DNA from: Geodermatophilus obscurus
GTDB taxonomy: Bacteria > Actinomycetota > Actinomycetes > Mycobacteriales > Geodermatophilaceae
Length of the DNA: 50,872 nucleotides
Direction: 5' to 3'
Assembly (NCBI RefSeq): GCF_900143215.1
Contig: NZ_FRDM01000028.1
Coordinates: 1-50,872 of the forward strand
The notes beneath the pieces were generated by a model. The model searched no databases, was not told the DNA's origin, and saw only the letters and a list, made by a program, of their open reading frames with translations. Each line of letters opens with the position of its first letter. Positions within the stretch are counted from its first letter, which is position 1. The position numbers and the translations under genes were made by a program. This document shows, one piece after another, positions 1-7,106 of the stretch.

Positions 1-2
1 AG

Positions 3-18
3 CCTCGATTCACCGTCG
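3..18 (+). repeat. IS1380 left terminal inverted repeat
   Basis: CCTCGATTCACCGTCG pairs with the copy at 1646-1661, differing at one base. It lies about 105 bp before the chosen transposase start. Confidence 0.85.
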
Positions 19-123
19 GAAATCGTCGCCGGTAGCGGGTCCTAACGCACGAATGCCCCTCTGACCAGGGACGATGTGGCTTGTCTAAGGCCCATATCGT
101 CCGTGCAGAAGGGCATCCGCTGG

Positions 124-1521
124 ATGCGACTGTCTCACGGTTCGTCGGCGTTGTCGGCGACGTTCGATGACCCGAATCTCGTGTCGGTCGGCGGGCTGGC
201 CCCGGTCGTCGCGCTCGCCCAGTCCTGCCGGCTCGGTGACCTGGTCGGCGAGAAGCTCACGCTGCAGGCCACCGGCGGGGTCAACGCCGCGCTGAAGGTG
301 CCGGCGCTGGTGGCCGGGATGGTCGCCGGCGCGGACTCGATCGCCGACATGGACCTGCTGCGGCACGGCGGCATGGACCGGCTGTTCGCCGGCATCCGGG
401 CGCCGTCGACGTTGGGCACGTTCCTGCGGGCCTTCACCTTCGGCCACGTCCGCCAACTTGACTCCGTCGCCGCGGCGTTCCTGACCGCGCTGACCGCGGC
501 GACGCCGCTGCTGGCCGACGCCGGCCAGGTCACCTACCTGGATCTGGACGACACGATGCGCCAGACCCACGGCTACGCCAAGCAGGGCGCCGGCTACGGC
601 TACACCAAGGTCAAGGGCCTCAACGCGCTGCTGGCCACGATCTCGACCCCGACCGCGGCGCCGCTGATCGGCGCCGCCCGGCTGCGGCGAGGAGCGGTCA
701 AGTCCGCCCACGGTGCGGGCACGCTGGTGGCCGAGGCGCTGCGCACGGCCCGGGCGGCCGGCGCCGGCGGACCCGACCGCAGCGGGCTGGTCCTGCTGCG
801 CGGGGACTCGGCGTTCTACGGCCACGACGTCATCGCCGCCGCCGGTCGCGGCGGGGCATGCTTCTCGATCACCGCCCGGATGGACGCCGCGGTCAAACGC
901 GCGATCGCCGCGATCGCCGAGGACGCCTGGACGGCGATCCGCTATCCGCAGGCGATCTGGGACGCCGAGGGACAGTGCTGGATCTCTGACGCCGAGGTCG
1001 CCGAGATCTCCTTCACCGCGTTCACCTCCCGCCGCACGTCCGACCACGTGACCGCCCGGCTGATCGTCCGCCGGGTCAAGCGGCTCAATCCCGGCTCGGT
1101 GCCGGCCGGGCAGGGCGAGCTGTTCGCCGCCTGGCGCTACCACGCGGTGTTCACCGACTCACCCGAGCCGATGCTCGCCGCCGAGAAGACCCACCGGCAG
1201 CACGCGGTCATCGAGCAGGTCCACGCCGACCTCAAGGCCGGGCCGCTGGCCCACCTGCCCTCCGGGAGCTTCGCCGCGAACTCCGCCTGGCTGGTGCTGG
1301 CCGCGATCGCGTTCAACCTCACCCGCGCCGCCGGCGCACTGGCCTCGGCCTTCCACGCCAAGGCCACCACCGGCACGATCCGCGCCCAGCTGATCAGCGT
1401 CCCGGTGCGGTTGGCCCGTTCAGCCCGGCGGTTGCGGCTGCACCTGCCCCGCGACTGGCCGTGGCAGACCGCCTGGTCCCAGCTGTTCGACGCCACCTGC
1501 GGCCCCCCGGCAGCCGCCTGA
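124..1521 (+). CDS. IS1380-family transposase
   Basis: This DDE transposase should move the surrounding insertion sequence by cut-and-paste. The acidic triad is visible as YLDLDDTMRQTHG (first Asp), LLRGDSAFYG (second Asp) and AVIEQVHADLK (Glu), in the order and spacing of IS1380/IS4-group enzymes. The 465-aa length is typical, and no frameshift or stop is seen. I start at ATG 124 because AGAAGGG lies 10 nt before it; an in-frame GTG at 76 would add 16 residues that do not look conserved. The gene fills the element and reads toward the purine catabolic genes, whose last gene converges on it. Confidence 0.9.
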   Translation: MRLSHGSSALSATFDDPNLVSVGGLAPVVALAQSCRLGDLVGEKLTLQATGGVNAALKVPALVAGMVAGADSIADMDLLRHGGMDRLFAGIRAPSTLGTFLRAFTFGHVRQLDSVAAAFLTALTAATPLLADAGQVTYLDLDDTMRQTHGYAKQGAGYGYTKVKGLNALLATISTPTAAPLIGAARLRRGAVKSAHGAGTLVAEALRTARAAGAGGPDRSGLVLLRGDSAFYGHDVIAAAGRGGACFSITARMDAAVKRAIAAIAEDAWTAIRYPQAIWDAEGQCWISDAEVAEISFTAFTSRRTSDHVTARLIVRRVKRLNPGSVPAGQGELFAAWRYHAVFTDSPEPMLAAEKTHRQHAVIEQVHADLKAGPLAHLPSGSFAANSAWLVLAAIAFNLTRAAGALASAFHAKATTGTIRAQLISVPVRLARSARRLRLHLPRDWPWQTAWSQLFDATCGPPAAA

Positions 1522-1645
1522 CCGACCATCGCCCGCAGGGCCCGACCGAAGACCGACAGTGGAAGACCCGGACAGACCGGCGGCCCACCCACGCCCAGTC
1601 GCGGCCATCAAGATCGAGTCATCCGCCGACAGGGACGACCAAGAT

Positions 1646-1661
1646 CGACGGTGGATCGAGG
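1646..1661 (-). repeat. IS1380 right terminal inverted repeat
   Basis: This is the reverse complement of the left end with one mismatch. Its outer edge at 1661 is one base from the TGA (1663-1665, minus strand) of the ureidoglycine aminohydrolase gene. Confidence 0.85.
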
Positions 1662-1662
1662 T

Positions 1663-2502
1663 TCAGACGAACTGCCGGCTCAGCTGCACATGCCGGTTGA
1701 CGTCCTTGTACAGCAAGTACCGGAAGCGACCGGGACCTCCCGCGTAACAGGCCTGCGGGCAGAAAGCGCGCAGCCACATGAAGTCGCCGGCCTCGACCTC
1801 GACCCATTCCTGGTTGAGCAGGTAGACGGCCTTGCCTTCCAGCACGTAGAGGCCGTGCTCCATCACATGCGTCTCCGGGAAAGGGATGACGCCGCCCGGC
1901 TCGAAGTTGACGATGTTGACATGCATGTCGTGCCGCACGTCGGTCTGGTCGACGAAGCGGGTCGTCGTCCAGATGCCGTGGGTGTCGGGCATGGGCAGAG
2001 GCTCGACCTCGCGCTCGTTGGTGACGAACGCCTCCGGCGGTTCGATTCCGTCGACGCGCTGGTACGCCTTGCGGATCCAATGGAAGCGAGCAGGTTCCGA
2101 TCCCCCGTTGTGCAGCGTCCACGCAGCGCCCGGAGGGAGGAAGGCGTAACCCCCCGGGTGGAGGTGATGCTCCGTCTCCCCGATCGTCAGCCGGAGTTCA
2201 CCGTCCACCACGAAGAGCACCGCCTCGGCGCGAGGATCGGTCTCCGGCCGGTCGCTGCCTCCGCCCGGCGAGACCTCCACGATGTATTGGGAGAAGGTCT
2301 CGGCGAACCCCGAGAGCGGCCGGGCGATCACCCACAAGCGCGTCCTGTCCCAGAAGGGGAGGTTGCTGGTGACGATGTCGGTCATCGTCCCCTTGGGGAG
2401 AACGGCGTAGGCCTCGGTGAACATCGCCCGATTGGTCGTGAGCTCGGTCTGCCCCGGTAGGCCACCTCGGGGGGCGTAGTACGGGGTGTTGGTCGACGTC
2501 AT
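1663..2502 (-). CDS. allE: (S)-ureidoglycine aminohydrolase, bicupin
   Basis: This enzyme releases ammonia from (S)-ureidoglycine to give (S)-ureidoglycolate, the step after allantoate amidohydrolase in allantoin degradation. The 279-aa product has two cupin barrels. The first carries EAVLFVVDGEL and GGYAFLPPGAAWTLHN. The second carries HDMHVNIVNFEPGG, ETHVMEHGLYVLEGK and GDFMWLRAFCPQACYAGG, including the metal-binding His/Glu set of AllE/YlbA. The C-terminus (YKDVNRHV) matches full-length family members, so the adjacent insertion sequence has not shortened it. The ATG at 2502 follows AAAGGA by about 8 nt. A 332-bp gap separates it from the lyase gene upstream. Allantoate amidohydrolase, the usual partner, is not in the window. 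Confidence 0.9.
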   Translation of the reverse strand: MTSTNTPYYAPRGGLPGQTELTTNRAMFTEAYAVLPKGTMTDIVTSNLPFWDRTRLWVIARPLSGFAETFSQYIVEVSPGGGSDRPETDPRAEAVLFVVDGELRLTIGETEHHLHPGGYAFLPPGAAWTLHNGGSEPARFHWIRKAYQRVDGIEPPEAFVTNEREVEPLPMPDTHGIWTTTRFVDQTDVRHDMHVNIVNFEPGGVIPFPETHVMEHGLYVLEGKAVYLLNQEWVEVEAGDFMWLRAFCPQACYAGGPGRFRYLLYKDVNRHVQLSRQFV

Positions 2503-2834
2503 GTCGAGCGTCCTTTCGGTTGTGCCGCCGATGCGGCGTCGTGAGGGTGTCTGCTGCGTGGCTCGTGTCCGCCTCGGCTCAGGAGACGGCCGCGCGATTC
2601 GGTCGAACCCGATCGGCCTCCGCGCAGCCACGGTGCTGCGGAACACACCGCTGAGCGGTCATCCCGCCTGGGAGGTCACAGGTGTGCCACGCCGATGCCG
2701 GCCATCGGCGGCAGCCGGCCGCGCTGCCGTCACGGAGTGCATCCTGCTGCGCTCGGCGGCGTCGCGCATGACCCCTCGCAGGCACACACTGGTCGCGTGG
2801 TGGGCGGAGCCCACCGAACCGGCTGCCGCTGCTG
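2503..2834. other. intergenic gap between lyase and allE
   Basis: No gene is recognised in these 332 bases. An 87-codon frame on the minus strand (2579-2842) has no recognisable family and overlaps the lyase stop. The stretch probably holds a separate promoter for allE, since other genes in this unit are spaced by 2-45 bp. Confidence 0.4.
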
Positions 2835-4088
2835 TCAAGCATGGGTGCGTCGGGCCAGGCCCTGGAGCCGGGCGCGGTCGACGCCCGTCAGTTCGCTGGC
2901 TTCCTCCAACGTCACGGCGCCGCAGTCGACCCCGCGTAGGACGGCAGCCGCGAGCGCCTGGGCCGTCGCAGGCTCGTCCATGACCCCGCCTTCCACCCGG
3001 CCGAGGTAGGCCCTGATCCGCGCCGCCGTCGCCGGCAGGCTCGCCCGGAAGAAGGAGTAGGTGGCCAGGTAGCGGGTCGGTAGGTGCCCGGGGTGCATGT
3101 CCCAGCCCTGGTAGTAGCCCCGCTCCAGAGAACGTGTCACGAGCCGGGCATGCAGGCGCCAGGCTGCGTGCACCGCGTCCTGGTCACCCGTCGGGAGCAC
3201 GTTGGTCGACCCATCGGACAGATGCACGCCGGTACCGGCGGCGGCGACCTGCATGACCGCCTTGGCGTGGTCGGCCGCCGGGTGTTCCAGACTCTGGGAG
3301 GCGGCGGTGACCCCGAGGGCGGCGCTGTAGTCGTAGGTGCCGTAGTGCAGGCCGGTGCAGCGCCCATCCGCCGCGGCGATCATGCGCGCGACGGTGGCGG
3401 TGCCGTCCGCGGCCAGGATGGCCTGCGGGGTCTCCACCTGGATCTCGAACCGCAGCCTGCCCGCAGGCAGAGCGTGGGCCTGCTCCAGCCGAGCGCAGAC
3501 CTCGACCATGGCCTCGACCTGCGCCACCGAGGTGACCTTCGGCAGGGTCACGACGAACCCCTCCGGCAGGGCGCCGGACGCGAGGAGCCCGCCGACGACG
3601 AGGTCGAGGGTTCGCAGGCCGCGCCGGCGGGTCGGCGCCTCGAAGCTCTTGAACCGGATGCCCAGGAAGGGCGGCCCATCCTCGGCTCGGGCGACCGCTG
3701 CGAGGGCGGTGGCCCCCTCGCCGGCCGCCCGGTCCTCCTCCTCGTCGGAGCGCTGGCCGTAGCCGTCCTCGAAGTCGACGCGCAGGTCCTCGATCGGCTC
3801 GCGACCCAGCTTGGCGCGCACCCGGTCGTGGACGTCGCCCACCAGCTCGACGGGCATGCCGGTGGCGTCGGCCAGGACCTCCGTCGACGGGGCGTGACGG
3901 TCGAGCAGCTCCACGGCCGCTGCGCCCCACTGCCTGTGGGCGTCGGCGGAGAACCGGTCGGCCGGGATGTAGACGGTGTGCACCGGCTGCCGGGTACCGG
4001 GCCCGGGGTACCGCTGCTGGAGCTCCCGGTCGGCCTCGGCGAGCCGCTCGTCCAGGACGTCGGCGAGGACGTCGCTCAGTCGGGTCAT
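2835..4088 (-). CDS. HpcH/HpaI aldolase / citrate-lyase-beta-like protein (DUF6986 type)
   Basis: The 417-aa product resembles the phosphoenolpyruvate-binding TIM-barrel lyase superfamily (malyl-CoA/citramalyl lyase, HpcH). Visible superfamily blocks are LRVDFEDGYG, IRFKSFE, VVTLPKV, RFEIQVETPQ (likely metal-binding Glu) and LHYGTYDYSAALG. The long N-terminal extension and C-terminal tail fit the actinobacterial subgroup often found beside uricase and allantoinase genes. The exact substrate is unknown; a C2/C3 condensation or cleavage product of glyoxylate or pyruvate is a reasonable guess from the context. The ATG at 4088 overlaps the TGA of the upstream pyruvate-kinase-like fragment (ATGA), and GGGAGAGGGA lies 8 nt upstream. 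It is the next-to-last gene of the minus-strand unit. Confidence 0.75.
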   Translation of the reverse strand: MTRLSDVLADVLDERLAEADRELQQRYPGPGTRQPVHTVYIPADRFSADAHRQWGAAAVELLDRHAPSTEVLADATGMPVELVGDVHDRVRAKLGREPIEDLRVDFEDGYGQRSDEEEDRAAGEGATALAAVARAEDGPPFLGIRFKSFEAPTRRRGLRTLDLVVGGLLASGALPEGFVVTLPKVTSVAQVEAMVEVCARLEQAHALPAGRLRFEIQVETPQAILAADGTATVARMIAAADGRCTGLHYGTYDYSAALGVTAASQSLEHPAADHAKAVMQVAAAGTGVHLSDGSTNVLPTGDQDAVHAAWRLHARLVTRSLERGYYQGWDMHPGHLPTRYLATYSFFRASLPATAARIRAYLGRVEGGVMDEPATAQALAAAVLRGVDCGAVTLEEASELTGVDRARLQGLARRTHA

Positions 4089-4336
4089 CTGCGTGATCCC
4101 TCTCCCGTCGCGCCGTGCATCAGTCGACGACCTCGTAGGCGGGCACAGTCGAGCCGGGCCATGTCCATGCCGGCCTCGACCAGGGACCAGTTGCACTCGT
4201 AGGGGTGCGTGGCCGGCCCCACGGTGCTCACGATCCTCGCTCGCCTGGACACCGTGCCCAGCAACCGGGACGGCGACCGGTCGGAGTGCCGGCCCACCTC
4301 CGCGGGCGTGGTCACGGCAGCCGGTGTCCTGGTCAT
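4085..4336 (-). pseudogene. 83-aa pyruvate kinase N-terminal fragment
   Basis: Residues about 33-66 match the start of pyruvate kinase: RARIVSTVGPAT corresponds to the usual R-x-KIVCTLGPA(T/S), and LVEAGMDMARLD to LVDAGMDVARLN. The usual NFSHG and everything after it are missing, so the barrel and active site are gone. The open frame is intact and coupled at both ends: its ATG overlaps the peroxiredoxin stop (ATGA at 4333-4336) and its TGA overlaps the next start (4085-4088). In other bacteria pyruvate kinase is often clustered with gcl-hyi-glxR-glycerate kinase genes, so this is probably a relic of that gene. It could be translated as a short peptide simply to keep coupling. Confidence 0.72.
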
Positions 4337-4803
4337 CCCAGCGCGAGGGTCCGGCGCAGCTCGGCCACGTGACCGGTCGCCTGGACGCCGTACATCGCCG
4401 TCTCCACCCGGCCCTCCGCGTCGAGGACGAAGGTGGACCGGATCACGCCGGTGACCGTCCTGCCATCGAGCTGCTTCTCCCCCCATGCGCCGTACGCCTC
4501 GCAGACGGCATGGTCACGGTCGGCGAGGAGGGGGTAGGTCAGCGCTTCCTGCTCGCGGAACTGGGCGAGCCGCTGCGGGTCGTCCGGCGAGATGCCGAGG
4601 ACGGTGTAGCCGGCACCGCGGAGCGATCCGAGGTTGTCCCGGAAGTCGCAGGCCTCCGTGGTGCAGCCCGGCGTCATGGCCGCCGGGTAGAAGTAGAGGA
4701 TCACCTTCCCGCCGCGCAGGCTCTGCAGTGACACCTGGGCGCCGTCCGCGGTGGGCAGGGTGAGGTCTGGGGCTGGATCGCCCGGTTGGAGTCGTCTCGA
4801 CAT
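4333..4803 (-). CDS. bcp: thioredoxin-dependent peroxiredoxin, BCP/PrxQ type
   Basis: This reduces H2O2 and organic hydroperoxides with thioredoxin as donor. The 156-aa protein has the PrxQ/BCP active site AAMTPGCTTEACDFRD, with the peroxidatic Cys in PGCT and the resolving Cys five residues later. It also has YFYPAAMTPG and the family block GISPDD. Uricase makes H2O2, which may explain a peroxiredoxin in this cluster, though that link is inference. The gene begins 44 bp after malic enzyme and shares an ATGA overlap with the pyruvate kinase fragment. The start at 4803 is chosen for the conserved N-terminus; the longer frame to 4884 runs into the malic enzyme gene. Confidence 0.9.
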   Translation of the reverse strand: MSRRLQPGDPAPDLTLPTADGAQVSLQSLRGGKVILYFYPAAMTPGCTTEACDFRDNLGSLRGAGYTVLGISPDDPQRLAQFREQEALTYPLLADRDHAVCEAYGAWGEKQLDGRTVTGVIRSTFVLDAEGRVETAMYGVQATGHVAELRRTLALG

Positions 4804-4847
4804 CGCTCTCTCCTGGGTGAACTCGTGATGGCTGACCCGCACCGGGG

Positions 4848-6560
4848 TCAGACGGCCTCGATCTGCGGGTACTCCGGCCGCCACATCGCGGCGTGCACCT
4901 GCTGGACCGGGTCGTGCAGTTCGACCTGGGCCAGCCCCTCCGCCGCCGCGGCCTGAGCCACCGCGATGCCGACCGCCGCGGAGACCAGCCGCAGGTCGTC
5001 CACCGGCGGCAGCAGCGCGGACCCGGGAGCACCCGCGCCGGAGAGCTCGGCGACCGCGGCGGCGGCCGCGGTGAGCATGCCGGTGCTGATGCGCCGGGCC
5101 TTGACCACCGAGACCCCCAGCCCCAGGCCGGGGAAGATCAGCGCGTTGTTCGCCTGCGCGATGACGTGCTCCCTGCCGTCATGGTGCACCGGCGGGAACG
5201 GGCTGCCGGTCGCCACCAGGGCACGGCCGTCGGTCCAGGCCATCAGATCCTCGGGCAGCGCCTCGCACAGGGAGGTGGGGTTGGACAGCGGCAGGATGAC
5301 CGGTCGGTCGGCCGAGGCCGCCATCGTCCGCACGATGGGCTCGCTGAAGGCCCCCGGCTGGGTCGAGGTGCCGATGAGGATCGTCGGCTGGGCCCGGGCC
5401 ACGACCTCGGCCAGCCCGATGGACCCGTTCGGTCCGGCCCAGCCGGCCGTCTCGCCGGCGGGGCGGGCGTAGGGCACCTGGAAGTCCCGCAGCCGGGAGG
5501 CGCCTTCCTCGGTCAGCAGCCCGCGGCTGCCCAGCGCCCAGAACCGCTGCACCGCCTCCTCGCGGGACAGTCCCTCCCGCACCATCGCGTCGCGCAGCAT
5601 GTCGGCGATCCCGATACCCGCGGTCCCGGCGCCGTAGACGACCACCCGCTGGTCGCGCAGCCGCGCGCCGCTGGAGCGCAACGCGGAGAAGACCGCCGCG
5701 AGCACGACCGCCGCGGTGCCCTCCATGTCGTCGTTGAAGGTGCAGATGGTCTGGTTGTACCGCTCGAGGATCCGCCGGGCGTTGCTCGCGCCGAAGTCCT
5801 CCCAGTGCAGCAGGGCGCTGGGGAACAGCTCGGTGACCGCGGTCACGAAGGCGTCGATGAACTCGTCGTAGCGCTCACCGCGCACCCGGGAGTGCCGGTT
5901 CCCCAGGTACATCTCGTCGTTGAGCAGCCGGAGGTTGTCGGTGCCGACGTCGAGGACGACGGGGATGACCCGTCGGGGGTGGATCCCGCCGGCCGCGGTG
6001 TAGACGGTCAGCTTGCCGATCGAGATCTGCACGCCGCCGACGCCCTGGTCCCCGATGCCCAGGATCCCCTCGGAGTCGGTGGCGACGATGAGGTCGCAGT
6101 CGTCGGGCCCGAGGCCGTAGTCGCGCAGCGCCCCCTCGATGGCGTCCGGCTCGTCGATGGACAGGAAGACCCCGCGCGGGCGGTTGTAGTCGTGGCTGAA
6201 GCGCTGGATGACCTCGCCGATGGTGGGGGTGTAGACGATCGGCAGCATCTCCTCGAGGTGCTCGGCGAGCAGCCGGTAGAAGAGGACCTCGTTGCGGTCC
6301 CGCAGACTGGCCAGATAGACGTGCTTGGCCAGCGCGTCGGGCCGGCTGCGGTACTGCTCGTACGTGCGGCGCACCTGCCCGTCGATCGACGACACCGCGC
6401 CGGGGAGCAGGCCGCCCAGGCCGAGCGCCTCCCGCTCGGCTCTGGTGAAGGCCGTGCCGCGGTTGAGCATCGGGTTGCGCAGCACGTCGTTGCCCCGGGC
6501 GCGGATGCGCGCGATCAGGCTGTCGGGCGTACCGACCAGCTCATAAGGCCGTTCGTACAC
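4848..6560 (-). CDS. maeA: NAD-type malic enzyme
   Basis: Oxidative decarboxylation of malate to pyruvate. The 570-aa length matches the large ME1/SfcA class. Motifs in order are LPIVYTPTIGEV (catalytic Tyr region), DLIVATDSEGILGIGDQG, LLHWEDFGASNA and CTFNDDMEGTAAV (divalent metal), GAGTAGIGIAD (dinucleotide binding), LSNPTSLCEA, and NNALIFPGLGLG near the end. The GTG start at 6560 has AAGGAG 7 nt upstream; starting at 6620 would add 20 unconserved residues. It follows the pyruvate dehydrogenase scar and precedes the peroxiredoxin gene by 44 bp. It would feed pyruvate when the cell grows on C2 units from purines. Confidence 0.9.
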   Translation of the reverse strand: MYERPYELVGTPDSLIARIRARGNDVLRNPMLNRGTAFTRAEREALGLGGLLPGAVSSIDGQVRRTYEQYRSRPDALAKHVYLASLRDRNEVLFYRLLAEHLEEMLPIVYTPTIGEVIQRFSHDYNRPRGVFLSIDEPDAIEGALRDYGLGPDDCDLIVATDSEGILGIGDQGVGGVQISIGKLTVYTAAGGIHPRRVIPVVLDVGTDNLRLLNDEMYLGNRHSRVRGERYDEFIDAFVTAVTELFPSALLHWEDFGASNARRILERYNQTICTFNDDMEGTAAVVLAAVFSALRSSGARLRDQRVVVYGAGTAGIGIADMLRDAMVREGLSREEAVQRFWALGSRGLLTEEGASRLRDFQVPYARPAGETAGWAGPNGSIGLAEVVARAQPTILIGTSTQPGAFSEPIVRTMAASADRPVILPLSNPTSLCEALPEDLMAWTDGRALVATGSPFPPVHHDGREHVIAQANNALIFPGLGLGVSVVKARRISTGMLTAAAAAVAELSGAGAPGSALLPPVDDLRLVSAAVGIAVAQAAAAEGLAQVELHDPVQQVHAAMWRPEYPQIEAV

Positions 6561-6644
6561 GGGGTCACTCCTTCTGTTCGGTGTCCACCGGTCGCCGGTC
6601 GAGGATGGAGTCGGGCACACGCCGACACCTCCCCGCCCCGTGCG

Positions 6645-6811
6645 GTTGATGCGTGATCCGGGGCAGGTACGGGTCGGTGATGGTGCCTTCGAAGCCCCCG
6701 TCCACCCCCACCCGACGGTCTCCGACAGCGTCGGGTGGGGTGGACGGTCATCCCGACGGCCCCCGCGTCGGCACCCATCTCGATGGCCAGCGCGGCTGCC
6801 GCGATCAACTC
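6645..6811 (-). pseudogene. dihydrolipoamide dehydrogenase C-terminal remnant
   Basis: Translated on the minus strand, GELIAAAALAIEMGADAG followed by TVHP matches the C-terminal dimer-interface domain of E3 (typically ELI-EA-LAIEMGA--EDLALTVHPHPTLSE). One C is missing after TVHP; in the next frame HPTLSETVG follows, and a third frame gives FEGTITDPYLPRITH, the usual chain end. So only about 55 codons of the 3' end of an lpd-type gene survive, with at least two frame changes. It is joined directly to the aceE remnant upstream in the same direction. Confidence 0.75.
6696..6740. repeat. imperfect inverted repeat inside the lpd remnant
   Basis: TCCACCCC-CACCCGACG and CGTCGGGTG-GGGTGGA face each other across about 11 bases, with one bulged C. 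It coincides with the frame change after TVHP, so it may be a secondary product of the decay or serve as a hairpin for either strand. Confidence 0.5.
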
Positions 6812-7010
6812 ACCGGCGGGATCGTGTTCGGGCACGGCGTGGTCGCGCTGTACGGCACCGGGCGCGCCCTTGCGGCGGGCCTCGGCGACGATCTCGTCGA
6901 GCAGGTGGATCGCCCGTTCGGCACCCTCGTACGCCAGGACCGAGTCGAGCGCGTCGACCCACTCTGCGTCTCGACCGGGTCCAGGTCCTCGAGCACGGGG
7001 AGCCTCCATG
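6812..7010 (-). pseudogene. pyruvate dehydrogenase E1 (aceE) N-terminal remnant
   Basis: The minus strand reads, across two frames, LEDLDPVETQ, then EWVDALDSVLAYEGAERA and LLDEIVAEARRKGA, then VPYSATTPCPNTIPP. These are the first ~70 residues of homodimeric pyruvate dehydrogenase E1 (usual form: DP-ET-EWLDSLD...RAHFLL...FSATTPYVNTIP). A base is missing between ETQ and EWV and the frame switches back before VPYSA. The next bases belong to lpd, so the rest of aceE, all of aceF and most of lpd are gone. Confidence 0.8.
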
Positions 7011-7058
7011 GTGCGAGCTGACTGCGCGTGGTGGGTGCTGTGGGGGAAGCGACCGGTA

Positions 7059-7102
7059 CGGGACGGCGGAGCGGGCTCGGACGAGTGCGCTCCGCCGTCC
7101 CG
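7059..7102 (-). terminator. hairpin terminator after the purine permease
   Basis: A perfect 15-bp inverted repeat (arms 7059-7073 and 7088-7102, CGGGACGGCGGAGCG and its complement) with a 14-nt loop starts 4 nt after the permease stop codon on the minus strand. There is no U-tract, as is common for actinobacterial intrinsic terminators. It would separate the urate-to-allantoin operon from the malic enzyme unit. Confidence 0.75.
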
Positions 7103-7106
7103 CCGC

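Larger units (their letters stand above)
3..1661 (+). mobile_element. IS1380-family insertion sequence, complete
   Basis: The element is bounded by near-perfect 16-bp terminal inverted repeats at 3-18 (CCTCGATTCACCGTCG) and 1646-1661 (reverse complement CCTCGATCCACCGTCG), which agree at 15 of 16 bases. It encloses one transposase gene, giving a 1659-bp element of normal size for the family. Only two bases of left flank are present, so the target duplication cannot be checked; the visible flanks (AG on the left, TTCA on the right) do not show one. The right end lies 1 bp from the stop codon of the neighbouring aminohydrolase gene. Confidence 0.88.
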
